NCBI GenBank assembly: GCA_937910385.1
Contig: CALEPT010000222.1
Location: 16,924 to 80,923 of the forward strand
DNA: 64,000 nt
Direction of reading: 5' to 3'
DNA from: an uncultured Ruminococcus sp.
GTDB taxonomy: Bacteria; Bacillota; Clostridia; Oscillospirales; Ruminococcaceae
Below the pieces are notes generated by a model. That model was not told where the DNA came from and ran no database searches. It saw only the letters and a program-made list of their open reading frames with translations. The stretch's first letter is position 1, and the number at the start of each line of letters is the position of its first letter. Made by a program: the position numbers and the translations under genes. Positions 25,297 through 34,153 of this stretch are shown here, in pieces.

Positions 25297-27288
25297 ATGC
25301 AGAGAATAGGAGTATTTGTCTGTCATTGCGGTACTAATATCGCCGCCACGGTGGACGTAAAGGCTGTTGCAGAGGCTCTCGGACACGAGCCCGGAGTAGT
25401 CATCTCTCAGGACTACCAGTATATGTGCTCGGAATCGGGACAGAATCTGGTCAAGAACGCTATAAAAGAGCATAAGCTCTCGGGCGTTGTTATCTGCTCG
25501 TGCTCCCCCCGAATGCACGAGAACACGTTCCGCAAGGCTGCTGCCGCTGCGGGACTGAATCCTTACCTTGTTGAGATAGCGAATATCCGCGAGCAGTGCT
25601 CATGGATACACAAGGAGATCGCTACTGCAACAGAAAAGGCTATAATTCTCGGAAAAGCCGCTGTTGCAAAGGTTCACCTCAATGCTCCTCTCACAGCGGG
25701 AGAAAGCCCCGTTGTAAAGCGTGCGCTCGTTATAGGCGGAGGCATTGCAGGCATTCAGACTGCTCTTGATATTGCCGAGGCAGGCTTCGACGTTGATATA
25801 GTTGAGAAAGAGCCGACTATCGGCGGTAAAATGGCGCAGATAGATAAAACCTTCCCTACACTCGACTGTGCGGCTTGTATCCTCACACCGAAAATGGTAG
25901 AGGCGTCCCAGAACGAAAAGATACATATTCATTCGTTCAGTGAGGTAACAGACGTAAAGGGGTTTGTAGGTAACTTCACAGTTACGATAAAGAAGAAGGC
26001 ACGTTTTGTCGATGAAACAAAGTGTACGGGCTGCGGACTTTGTACGGAAAAATGTCCCATGAAGAAGGTGCCGAACGAGTTCAATATGGGGCTTGACAAC
26101 AGAACAGCTGTGTATATCCCGTTTGCACAAGCTGTTCCGAAGGTCGCTACTATTGACCCTAACTACTGTATGATGCTTAAAAACGGCAAGTGCGGAGTAT
26201 GCTCCAAGGTCTGCTCTGTCGGAGCTATCGACTATAAGCAGGAGGACAGATACATCGAAGAGAAATACGGAGCTATTGTTGTAGCTACGGGCTTCAATCC
26301 TATAGAACTTGATAAATACGATGAATTCGCATATAATCAGTGTCCCGATGTTGTAACTTCTCTTGAGCTCGAAAGACTGATGAATGCGGCAGGACCCAAC
26401 GGAGGAACTCTGCTCCGTCCCTCGGACAAGAGCCACCCTCACACCATAGTTTTCGTGCAGTGCGTCGGCTCGCGCTGCGACGACAGCAAGGGTAAGCCCT
26501 ATTGCTCAAAGATATGCTGTATGTATACGGCAAAGCATGCAATGCTCATACGTGAGAAATACCCTGATACAGAGGTGTATGTATTCTACATTGACGTACG
26601 TACTCCCGGCAAGAATTTCGATGAGTTCTACCGCCGTGCTGTTGAACAGTATAATGTCCACTACATAAAGGGTATGGTAGGCAAGGTAACTCCTAAATCG
26701 GATGGAAAGATAGATGTTCAGGCTTCGGACCTCCTTGCGGGAGAGCAGCTGCACATCAATGCCGATATGGTAGTTTTAGCCGCTGCTATAGAGCCTGACA
26801 AGACGGCTCGTCCTCTTGCTACTATGCTCACTACTCAGATGGATACGAATGACTTCTTCACAGAGGCTCACCCCAAGCTGCGTCCTGTAGAAAGCGCAAC
26901 TGCGGGTATCTTCCTCTCGGGAGCTTGTCAGGGACCTAAAGATATCCCCGAAACCGTAGCGCAGGGAAGTGCGGCGGCTGCAAAGGCTATCGGACTGCTC
27001 TGCAAGAACAGCATAACCTGCAATCCGTGTGTGGCACATTCAGACGAACTAATGTGCAACGGCTGCTCTTCGTGCGAAAAGGTTTGTCCCTATGGAGCTA
27101 TCACATACATTGACAAGGAATTCAGAATGCCCGACCGTACTACTGCGATACGCAGGGTAGCAAGCGTAAATCCTGCAGTTTGTCAGGGCTGCGGAGCTTG
27201 TACTGTCGCTTGTCCGTCGGGAGCTATGGATCTCAACGGATTCTCTAACAGTCAGATCATGGCGGAGGTAGACGCAATATGCAGATAA
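25297..27288 (+). CDS. hdrA: HdrA-like FAD/iron-sulfur subunit (flavin-bifurcating type)
   Basis: A 663-residue HdrA homologue. The N-terminal CHCG region, an FAD-binding GGGIAG (147-152) with the IGGKMAQ segment, and the characteristic LDCAACILTPKM cysteine pair are present. Ferredoxin motifs lie at Cys243-253 and about Cys291-306, with two more at the C-terminus (CNGCSSCEKVCP and CQGCGACTVACP). In known complexes HdrA FAD splits electron pairs between a low-potential acceptor (ferredoxin) and HdrBC. No hydrogenase or formate dehydrogenase gene adjoins it; FlxA-like NADH input is encoded downstream. It overlaps the next gene by 10 bases. Confidence 0.94.
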   Translation: MQRIGVFVCHCGTNIAATVDVKAVAEALGHEPGVVISQDYQYMCSESGQNLVKNAIKEHKLSGVVICSCSPRMHENTFRKAAAAAGLNPYLVEIANIREQCSWIHKEIATATEKAIILGKAAVAKVHLNAPLTAGESPVVKRALVIGGGIAGIQTALDIAEAGFDVDIVEKEPTIGGKMAQIDKTFPTLDCAACILTPKMVEASQNEKIHIHSFSEVTDVKGFVGNFTVTIKKKARFVDETKCTGCGLCTEKCPMKKVPNEFNMGLDNRTAVYIPFAQAVPKVATIDPNYCMMLKNGKCGVCSKVCSVGAIDYKQEDRYIEEKYGAIVVATGFNPIELDKYDEFAYNQCPDVVTSLELERLMNAAGPNGGTLLRPSDKSHPHTIVFVQCVGSRCDDSKGKPYCSKICCMYTAKHAMLIREKYPDTEVYVFYIDVRTPGKNFDEFYRRAVEQYNVHYIKGMVGKVTPKSDGKIDVQASDLLAGEQLHINADMVVLAAAIEPDKTARPLATMLTTQMDTNDFFTEAHPKLRPVESATAGIFLSGACQGPKDIPETVAQGSAAAAKAIGLLCKNSITCNPCVAHSDELMCNGCSSCEKVCPYGAITYIDKEFRMPDRTTAIRRVASVNPAVCQGCGACTVACPSGAMDLNGFSNSQIMAEVDAICR

Positions 27289-27725
27289 ATGAAAACAAAG
27301 AATTTCAGCCGCTGATAGTTGCGTTCTGCTGCAACTGGTGTTCTTATGCAGGCGCAGACCTCTCCGGTACAAACAGACTCAACTATCCGACAAACGTAAA
27401 GATCATCAGGGTACCCTGTTCTTGCCGTGTAAACCCTATGTTCATACTCAGAGCGTTCCAGAGAGGCGCGGACGGAGTTATCCTCTGCGGCTGCCACCCC
27501 GGAGACTGTCATTACACCTCGGGAAACTATTTTACAAGAAGAAGAATGACTCTGCTGTTCAGTATGCTTGATTTCCTCGGTATTGAGCGTGACAGAACAA
27601 GAGTTGAATGGGTGTCGGCTGCCGAGGGAGCTAAGTTTGCGGCAACAATGAACGAGTTCACCGAGGCTGTGAAGAAACTCGGCCCCAACCGCAGATTGGA
27701 GGATCTAAGATGCAGGAAGCAATGA
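27279..27725 (+). CDS. flxD: MvhD/FlxD-like electron-transfer subunit ([2Fe-2S])
   Basis: A 148-residue MvhD-family protein that docks an electron-input module onto HdrA. Conserved cysteines occur in FCCNWCSYAGAD, VPCSCRVNP and CGCHPGDCHY, typical of the [2Fe-2S] site. It overlaps hdrA by 10 bases and the following FeS gene by 16. In Desulfovibrio the equivalent is FlxD, which links the NADH-oxidising FlxA to HdrABC. Confidence 0.9.
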   Translation: MQINENKEFQPLIVAFCCNWCSYAGADLSGTNRLNYPTNVKIIRVPCSCRVNPMFILRAFQRGADGVILCGCHPGDCHYTSGNYFTRRRMTLLFSMLDFLGIERDRTRVEWVSAAEGAKFAATMNEFTEAVKKLGPNRRLEDLRCRKQ

Positions 27726-28681
27726 TAGCAAGAGCGAAGGAGCTCCTTGCCGATGGCACGGTGAACCGCGTTATCGGCTGGAAAAAAGGCGAATTTGCAT
27801 ATGACATTACCCCCGCGATCTTTGAGACCCCGGAGGAGATAAACAAAGATTTCGTTTATGATGATTTTACGGCTGCTAATGTTTCAAAGTATCTCGTCAA
27901 GGAAAGCCGCAGGGAAGGCAAGATACTTGCCTTTATGAAGCCCTGTGACACATACAGCTTCAATCAGCTCATAAAGGAACACCGCGTTATCCGCGAGAAC
28001 GTCTACATAATTGGTATTCCGAGCTGGGGAAAGCTTGACGCTGAAAAGATAAAGTCTATGGGTGTAACGGGCATACTCGGTGCGCAGAGGGACGGCAATG
28101 ACATTAAAATCAGCACTCTCTACGGCGAAGAGAAGCTTCCGTTCTTCGATGTGATGCTCGAAAAGTGCAAGAGCTGCAAAAGTAAGAAGCACGTCATATA
28201 CGATGAACTCATAGGCGAGGACGGAGAGGTCATAGATTCAAACCGCTTCGATATGGTGGAGCAGCTCGAGAACATGACAGCTCAGGAGAGGTACGATTTC
28301 TGGAGAGCGCAGCTTTCCAAGTGCATACGCTGCAACGCCTGCAAGAATGTCTGTCCTGCCTGCACCTGTGAAAAGTGCGTATTTGAGAATCCGGCTTCGG
28401 GTATTGAGAATAAGGCGGCAGTTGACAGCTTTGAGGAGAATATGTTCCACATTATCCGCGCGTTCCACGTTGCGGGAAGATGTACCGACTGCGGCGAATG
28501 TTCGCGTGTTTGCCCTCAGAATATTCCTCTCCATCTTCTCAACAGAAAATTCATAAAGGACATAAATTTGCTTTACGGTGAGTATCAGGCAGGCGCAGAC
28601 ACTACGTCGAGGGCTCCGCTGACAGATTACACTCAGGACGACTGTGAAGCAAGTATCGTGCATGAAAGGGGTGTCGAGTAA
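27710..28681 (+). CDS. 4Fe-4S dicluster subunit of the Flx-type module (FlxB/FlxC family)
   Basis: A 323-residue protein with an alpha/beta N-terminal domain of the sulfhydrogenase-beta/FrhB-like group (FMKPCDTYSFNQLI), cysteine pairs in CKSCKSKKH, and two [4Fe-4S] motifs (CIRCNACKNVCP and CTDCGECSRVCP), plus extra cysteines in CTCEKC. It would relay electrons between the FAD/NAD subunit and the MvhD-like protein. It overlaps its neighbours by 16 and 1 bases. The exact FlxB versus FlxC assignment is not possible by eye. Confidence 0.8.
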   Translation: MQEAMIARAKELLADGTVNRVIGWKKGEFAYDITPAIFETPEEINKDFVYDDFTAANVSKYLVKESRREGKILAFMKPCDTYSFNQLIKEHRVIRENVYIIGIPSWGKLDAEKIKSMGVTGILGAQRDGNDIKISTLYGEEKLPFFDVMLEKCKSCKSKKHVIYDELIGEDGEVIDSNRFDMVEQLENMTAQERYDFWRAQLSKCIRCNACKNVCPACTCEKCVFENPASGIENKAAVDSFEENMFHIIRAFHVAGRCTDCGECSRVCPQNIPLHLLNRKFIKDINLLYGEYQAGADTTSRAPLTDYTQDDCEASIVHERGVE

Positions 28682-29703
28682 TGCTCAGAATATCGATCGA
28701 TAAGCTTGACGAGCTGTTTGAGTCAATTTCCGCAAAACAGACACTCTACATTCCCACCGACCGTGAGGACGGAGCAGCCGAGTACAAAAAATACGAAAGC
28801 GGAATTAAGCTCAGCGGCAAACTCAATACTCTGCGCAGTGCAAAGGACTTTTTCTTCCCTCAGACCGAGAATCTTGTTGATTTTAAAATGGAGGGAAAGA
28901 CTATAGAGGTCATAGATACCCGGGAGGAGTCCGAGGATTTTGTTGTTTTCGGAGTCCGTGCCTGTGACGCAAGAAGCTTCACTATACTCGACAAAGTATT
29001 CCTTGCAGATCCTGTTGACAGCTACTATAAGAATCGCCGGGACCACGGTACTATCGTCACGATGGCGTGCACACGTCCCGCAGAGACATGCTTTTGTCAG
29101 ACCTTTGATATAGACCCGACCGCTCCGGAAGGAGATGTTGCCTGCTGGAACGACGGGAAGTACATATATTTTGCATGGAGAAACGAAAAGGGAGAGGCTT
29201 TTCTTGACTGCCTGTCCGACGTGCTTGAGGACGCAGAGCCAGAGGGTATCGCAGAGCTGAATGCAAAAACAAAAGATATAATGAAGAGGCTCCCGCTTGC
29301 CGACCTTTCTACTGATTCATTCGGCGGAGACAGGCTCATGGAGCACTTCAATTCCGAAAAGTGGGGAGAGCTCTCAGAGAGCTGCATAGGCTGCGGAACG
29401 TGTACTTTTGTATGTCCGACATGTCAGTGCTACGACATTAAGGACTTCGACACGGGACACGGCATAAAGCGATTCCGCTGCTGGGATTCGTGTATGTATT
29501 CCGACTTCACAAAAATGGCTCACGGAAACCCGAGACTTACTCAGCTTGAGCGCTTCCGTCAGCGCTTTATGCACAAGCTTGTGTATTTTCCTGCAAACAA
29601 TAACGGCGAATTCGGTTGTGTAGGCTGCGGAAGATGTCTTTCCAAATGTCCTATATCCATGAATATCGTCAAGGTAATGAAAGCATTGGAGGTAAAGGAA
29701 TGA
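28681..29703 (+). CDS. 4Fe-4S dicluster subunit, sulfhydrogenase-beta/AsrA-like (FlxB/FlxC family)
   Basis: A 340-residue homologue of the sulfhydrogenase beta/anaerobic sulfite reductase A family. It has the FGVRACDARS segment, TRPAETCFCQTF, and C-terminal [4Fe-4S] motifs CIGCGTCTFVCPTC and CVGCGRCLSKCP. It is paired with the FAD/NAD subunit downstream, overlapping it by four bases (ATGA), as beta and gamma subunits are in sulfhydrogenases and Flx complexes. Confidence 0.85.
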   Translation: MLRISIDKLDELFESISAKQTLYIPTDREDGAAEYKKYESGIKLSGKLNTLRSAKDFFFPQTENLVDFKMEGKTIEVIDTREESEDFVVFGVRACDARSFTILDKVFLADPVDSYYKNRRDHGTIVTMACTRPAETCFCQTFDIDPTAPEGDVACWNDGKYIYFAWRNEKGEAFLDCLSDVLEDAEPEGIAELNAKTKDIMKRLPLADLSTDSFGGDRLMEHFNSEKWGELSESCIGCGTCTFVCPTCQCYDIKDFDTGHGIKRFRCWDSCMYSDFTKMAHGNPRLTQLERFRQRFMHKLVYFPANNNGEFGCVGCGRCLSKCPISMNIVKVMKALEVKE

Positions 29704-30530
29704 ACACTGCAGAAACATTGATACCTCACATCGGCATAGTTACCGATATAAGAATAGATACACCCGATGTAAAGACATTCAGGGTAGTTTCCCACGAAGG
29801 CGGAAAGGTCTTCGAGCATATGCCGGGGCAGTGCGCAATGCTTTCAGTCCCGGGAGTTGGTGAAGGTATGTTTTCGATAACCTCATCACCGACAAACAAG
29901 GAATTTATGGAATTCAGCATAAAGAAATGCGGCTGTCTTACGAGCTGGCTTCATGCAATGGAGGTCGGTCAGATGATAACCATAAGAGGACCTTATGGTA
30001 ATCATTTCCCCGTGGAGACAGAGCTCAAAGGCAAGGATCTGCTCTTTATCGCGGGAGGTATCGGACTTGCGCCGCTGCGCTCGGTCATCAACTACGTTCG
30101 CGACAAGCGTGAGAATTACGGCGATATCCAGATAGTTTACGGCTCGCGCTCAAAGGACGACCTCGTTGATTATCAGGAGATACTCGACGAATGGATGGCT
30201 GACAAGGGCGTCGAGGTCAACCTCACAATAGACAATCCCCAGGAGGGCTGGGACGGTCACGTCGGTTTTGTTCCGAATTATGTAAAGGAGCTTGCTCCCT
30301 CAACGAGCAAGACGGTTCTGGTCTGCGGACCTCCTATCATGATAAAATTCACTCTTGCAGGTCTGAAGGAGATAGGCTTTACCGAAACTCAGGTCTACAC
30401 GACAATGGAGCTGCGCATGAAGTGTGCGGTTGGCAAATGCGGACGCTGCAATATCGGCAATAAGTATGTCTGCAAGGACGGACCTGTTTTCCGTTTCGAT
30501 CAGCTTGATGAGCTGCCCGACGAATATTGA
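29700..30530 (+). CDS. flxA: FAD/NAD(P)-binding reductase subunit (FlxA / sulfhydrogenase-gamma-like)
   Basis: A 276-residue ferredoxin-NADP reductase-type flavoprotein. It has the flavin-binding segment MFSITSSP, the pyridine-nucleotide site FIAGGIGLAPLRS and VCGPP. A C-terminal [2Fe-2S] site is CAVGKCGRCNIGNKYVC, as in PyrK and sulfhydrogenase gamma. It is the likely NADH entry point for the complex. The start at 29700 overlaps the previous stop and has GGAGG upstream; a longer frame from 29616 has no ribosome site. Confidence 0.9.
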   Translation: MNTAETLIPHIGIVTDIRIDTPDVKTFRVVSHEGGKVFEHMPGQCAMLSVPGVGEGMFSITSSPTNKEFMEFSIKKCGCLTSWLHAMEVGQMITIRGPYGNHFPVETELKGKDLLFIAGGIGLAPLRSVINYVRDKRENYGDIQIVYGSRSKDDLVDYQEILDEWMADKGVEVNLTIDNPQEGWDGHVGFVPNYVKELAPSTSKTVLVCGPPIMIKFTLAGLKEIGFTETQVYTTMELRMKCAVGKCGRCNIGNKYVCKDGPVFRFDQLDELPDEY

Positions 30531-30546
30531 TAGAGGAGATACTGAC

Positions 30547-31230
30547 ATGGGAAATATGTTGAATGTTTACCTTTTCGGCAAAAGATATCAGGTGCCGGAG
30601 GGGCTTACAATAATGACGGCAATGGAATATGCGGGTTATGAGCTTGTCAGAGGCTGCGGCTGCCGCAACGGCTTCTGTGGCGCATGCGCTACCATTTACC
30701 GTATCAAGGGACAGGTCGAGCTTCACGGATGTCTTGCCTGTCAGACAGAGGTCGAGGAGGGAATGTACGTAGCTACACTGCCGTTCTTCCCTCTTGAAAA
30801 GAGAGTTTACGACATAAACGAGATAAAGCCCAACGAACAGATAATGATGCAGCTTTATCCTGAAATATACAGCTGTATCGGCTGCAATGCCTGTACCAAG
30901 GCTTGTACGCAGGAGCTTAATGTAATGCAGTATATCGCATACGCTCAGAGAGGCGAATATGAAAAGTGCGCAGAGGAGAGCTTTGACTGCGTAATGTGCG
31001 GAGTCTGCTCCTCAAGATGTCCCGCTGGCATTTCTCATCCGCAGGTGGCAATGCTCGCAAGGAGGCTCAATGGAAAGTACATCGCTCCCGAATGCAGTCA
31101 TCTCAGCGACAGGGTAGGCGAGATAAACGAGGGTATATACGATGAAAAAATGGCGGAGCTTATGGCAAAGTCTGTTGACTCCGTTCAGGAACTCAAGGAT
31201 ATGTACAACAACCGCGAGATAGAGCAGTAA
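30547..31230 (+). CDS. Fumarate reductase-type iron-sulfur subunit (2Fe-2S plus two 4Fe-4S)
   Basis: A 227-residue protein. The N-terminal half is a ferredoxin fold with GCGCRNGFCGAC and a distant HGCLAC, fitting [2Fe-2S]. The second half has two cluster motifs, CIGCNACTKACTQ and CVMCGVCSSRCP. It resembles SdhB/FrdB and the N-terminal part of methanogen TfrB, which lacks only the CCG domains; those are supplied separately here by HdrB. ATG 30547 has GAGGAG eight bases upstream. It directly precedes the flavoprotein gene. Confidence 0.82.
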   Translation: MGNMLNVYLFGKRYQVPEGLTIMTAMEYAGYELVRGCGCRNGFCGACATIYRIKGQVELHGCLACQTEVEEGMYVATLPFFPLEKRVYDINEIKPNEQIMMQLYPEIYSCIGCNACTKACTQELNVMQYIAYAQRGEYEKCAEESFDCVMCGVCSSRCPAGISHPQVAMLARRLNGKYIAPECSHLSDRVGEINEGIYDEKMAELMAKSVDSVQELKDMYNNREIEQ

Positions 31231-31244
31231 GGAGGGAGCGAAAA

Positions 31245-32849
31245 ATGTATAAAATTGACAGATTCAACGAGCTTGCAAAGGTAGTTGCCGAAAAAAGAGC
31301 CGAGAACGCTCCCATGGAGCCGAGAAGAATGACTGCCGACGAAAAGGATGCGCTTCTTGCGGAGTTCCACCCCGATTATAAGCAGGGAGAGTTCACAGTC
31401 CTTGAGGTTGGACCTAACAAGGGCGAAAAGGTTCCTACTCAGCTTGCGGAACTCCTTCAGGCGCACAGCAGAATAGCTCCCGGAGATATCGATCTTTCCT
31501 CTCCTGATTATGACACCGATGTGCTGATAATCGGAGGCGGCGGCGCAGGAGCTTCCGCTGCTATAGAGGCTGATGATGCTGGTGTAAAGACGATGATAGT
31601 GACAAAGCTTCGTATCGGCGATGCCAACACAATGATGGCAGAGGGCGGTATTCAGGCTGCTGATAAGCCCAATGATTCACCTGCAATTCACTATGTTGAC
31701 GCATTCGGCGGCGGACATTTTGCTGCAAAGCCTGAGCTTGTTGCGAAGCTCGTTACTAAAGCGCCAGAGTGTATTCAGTGGCTTAACAAACTCGGAGTAG
31801 AGTTTGATAAAGAGCCCGACGGAACTATGGTCACAACTCACGGCGGCGGCACTTCAAGAAAGAGAATGCACGCGGCAAAGGACTATTCAGGAGCAGAGAT
31901 AATGCGTACTCTGCGTGACGAGGTCATCAATAGGGGAATACCGGTTATCGACTTTACTGCCGCTATTGAGATCATACTTGATAAAAACGGAAAGGCAGCA
32001 GGTGCTGTACTCATGAATATGGAGACCAAGGAGCTCCTCGTTGCACGTGCAAAGACGGTAATAATATCGACAGGCGGCGCAGGCAGACTGCACTATCAGG
32101 GCTTCCCGACCTCCAACCACTATGGAGCTACAGCAGACGGACTTGTACTCGGTTACAGGGCAGGGGCGAAGCTTCTCTACGCAGATACTCTCCAGTATCA
32201 TCCGACGGGCACTGCTTATCCCGAGCAGATATTCGGCGCTCTTGTTACCGAAAAGGTCCGTTCGCTTGGTGCTAAACTCGTCAATATCGACGGCGAGGTG
32301 TTCATGCACCCCCTCGAAACGAGAGATGTCACGGCGGCTTCCATAATCCGTGAGTGTACCGCAAGAGGAAAGGGTATACAGACCGAACAGGGCGTGGGCG
32401 TATGGCTCGATACTCCGATGATCGAGTACAAAAACGGCGAGGGAACTATTGAAAAGCGTATTCCGGCTATGCTGAGAATGTTCGGCAAGTACGGAATAGA
32501 TATCCGCAAAGAGCCTATTCTCGTATATCCTACGCTTCACTATCAGAACGGCGGTCTGGACATTGATACATATGGAGTAACCGGTGTGGAGAACCTTTAT
32601 GCTGCTGGAGAGGTTGCAGGAGGCATACACGGCAGGAACAGGCTTATGGGTAACTCTCTGCTTGATGTTATCGTATTCGGAAGAAATGCAGGTATATATG
32701 CAGCTGCAAAAGCGAAGGAGACTGAAACTCCTGAAGGACTTACTCTCGAACATATAACTGCGTTCGATGCCGAGCTTGACAGCGCTGGCATATCTACTCA
32801 GATAGTTTCGCCAAAGCTGCTGCCCGATTATGCTCGCAAGGCCAAGTGA
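31245..32849 (+). CDS. Soluble fumarate reductase flavoprotein (FrdA/TfrA-like)
   Basis: A 534-residue FAD protein reducing fumarate to succinate. The dinucleotide motif is GGGGAG (97-102), after an unusual 85-residue N-terminal extension. Active-site elements match FrdA: QYHPTG, the TRDV arginine, YPTLHYQNGG and HGRNRLMGNSL. The covalent-FAD histidine before TVAAEGG in E. coli FrdA is Asn128 here (ANTMMAEGG), so the FAD is probably non-covalent, as in aspartate oxidase and TfrA. No membrane-anchor gene is present, so the enzyme should be cytosolic. Aspartate oxidase is less likely because nadA and nadC are absent and FeS and Hdr genes are present. Confidence 0.88.
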   Translation: MYKIDRFNELAKVVAEKRAENAPMEPRRMTADEKDALLAEFHPDYKQGEFTVLEVGPNKGEKVPTQLAELLQAHSRIAPGDIDLSSPDYDTDVLIIGGGGAGASAAIEADDAGVKTMIVTKLRIGDANTMMAEGGIQAADKPNDSPAIHYVDAFGGGHFAAKPELVAKLVTKAPECIQWLNKLGVEFDKEPDGTMVTTHGGGTSRKRMHAAKDYSGAEIMRTLRDEVINRGIPVIDFTAAIEIILDKNGKAAGAVLMNMETKELLVARAKTVIISTGGAGRLHYQGFPTSNHYGATADGLVLGYRAGAKLLYADTLQYHPTGTAYPEQIFGALVTEKVRSLGAKLVNIDGEVFMHPLETRDVTAASIIRECTARGKGIQTEQGVGVWLDTPMIEYKNGEGTIEKRIPAMLRMFGKYGIDIRKEPILVYPTLHYQNGGLDIDTYGVTGVENLYAAGEVAGGIHGRNRLMGNSLLDVIVFGRNAGIYAAAKAKETETPEGLTLEHITAFDAELDSAGISTQIVSPKLLPDYARKAK

Positions 32850-32875
32850 TTTTAAAGAAAGAAAGGTAAATACCA

Positions 32876-34117
32876 ATGGAATTGATTCAGGCAGGAGATT
32901 TCTCCATTGCAATTAAGGAAATAACTTTTTTTGTTTTCGCAGCGTTTCTAATCACAACGATAGGATACTTACTGGGAAGAATTACCATCAAGGGCGTGTC
33001 ACTCGGAACAGCCGGGGTATTCATAATAGCGCTGCTTTATGGCTGCTTCCTTTACAGTCATCTTTCCGATAATTTGATAATCAGCGATACGACATATGTT
33101 AAAAACGCTCTGAAGATCGTTGAAAATCTGGGTCTGATATTGTTTGTTACTTCGGTAGGATTTATTGCCGGTCCTAACTTTTTCGGCAACTTCAAGAAAA
33201 ACTTCAAATCCTATGTTCTTCTTGCACTTGTCGTCATATTTGCAGGTGGACTTACCTGTGCGGGCTGTATCGGACTTGACAAAGTAATAAATAACGATCC
33301 TACTGAAAATACGGCTTCGATGCTGGTGGGACTAATGTCCGGTTCGCTTACAAGTACGCCGGCATTTTCAGCCGCAAAGGCAACGGTAGCTTCACGCGAA
33401 AACGGAGAAATGCTTGAAGATCTTGTGACAGTAGGTCACGGAATAGCTTACCTCTTTGGTGTGATCGGAGTTGTACTTTTCGTGCAGCTCGTACCGAAGT
33501 TCATGAAAGCCGACATGGCTAAGGAGCGCGAAAAGCTTATAACAGCCGATTCGGGAAGTGCCAATAGAAAGCCGGTAGGCAAGCTTCTTGAAATGGATGA
33601 ATTTGGGTTCATGCCTTTTGCGCTTGCCGCGATAATCGGCATTTTTGTAGGCTCAATAAAGTATGGTAACTTCTCCCTGACGACAACGGGCGGATGTCTC
33701 CTTACATCGCTTATATTCGGACATTTTGCACATTTCGGCAAGGTTTCGGTAACTCCTAAAGAAAGCACGCTTAAAGTATTTCGTGAGTTCGGACTTATGC
33801 TTTTCCTTATAGGTGCAGGCGTTTCCGGCGGAGCAAGCTTTGTAGAGCATTTCAAGGCTGTGTATTTCCTTTACGGAGTTCTTATGACTATCATTCCTAT
33901 GATAATTGGATTCTTCTTTGCGAAATATGTATTGAAGCTCAGCCTGCTCAATAATCTCGGCTCTATTACGGGCGGCATGACCTCCACTCCTGCTCTTGGT
34001 ACACTTATCAGTACTGCGGGAACGGAAAATGTAGCTTCTGCTTATGCTGCAACATATCCTGTAGCACTCATCGCAGTAGTTATTGTTTCCCAAGTCATAC
34101 TGATAATATTTAAATAA
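32876..34117 (+). CDS. AspT/SucE-family exporter, probable succinate exporter
   Basis: A 413-residue membrane protein of about ten helices with the internal duplication of the aspartate:alanine exchanger (AspT/YidE/YbjL) family. The repeat hallmarks are SGSLTSTPAFSAA in the first half and GGMTSTPALGTL in the second. There is no TrkA_C domain in the middle loop. Corynebacterium SucE, of this family, exports succinate. As last gene of the fumarate operon, succinate export is the natural inference, although a fumarate/succinate or aspartate antiport is possible. Confidence 0.82.
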   Translation: MELIQAGDFSIAIKEITFFVFAAFLITTIGYLLGRITIKGVSLGTAGVFIIALLYGCFLYSHLSDNLIISDTTYVKNALKIVENLGLILFVTSVGFIAGPNFFGNFKKNFKSYVLLALVVIFAGGLTCAGCIGLDKVINNDPTENTASMLVGLMSGSLTSTPAFSAAKATVASRENGEMLEDLVTVGHGIAYLFGVIGVVLFVQLVPKFMKADMAKEREKLITADSGSANRKPVGKLLEMDEFGFMPFALAAIIGIFVGSIKYGNFSLTTTGGCLLTSLIFGHFAHFGKVSVTPKESTLKVFREFGLMLFLIGAGVSGGASFVEHFKAVYFLYGVLMTIIPMIIGFFFAKYVLKLSLLNNLGSITGGMTSTPALGTLISTAGTENVASAYAATYPVALIAVVIVSQVILIIFK

Positions 34118-34121
34118 ATAT

Positions 34122-34150
34122 AAAAACCGCAGCATGGCTGCGGTTTTTTG
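34122..34150. terminator. Bidirectional terminator ending the fumarate operon
   Basis: AAAAACCGCAGC (34122-34133) pairs perfectly with GCTGCGGTTTTT (34137-34148) around ATG. The A and T runs make it usable on both strands; a minus-strand operon ends at 34154. Confidence 0.95.
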
Positions 34151-34153
34151 TAT

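Noticed and set aside
24111..27725. Methanogen-type heterodisulfide reductase with hydrogenase
   Set aside because: No MvhAG or formate dehydrogenase genes adjoin; the input module is FlxA-like and NADH-linked.
31245..32849. L-aspartate oxidase (NadB)
   Set aside because: The substrate residues fit fumarate reductase and the neighbours are FeS and Hdr subunits, with no NAD synthesis genes.
31887..32912. 341-codon minus-strand frame over the fumarate reductase gene
   Set aside because: Shadow of the strongly conserved flavoprotein on the plus strand, no ribosome site or recognisable motifs.
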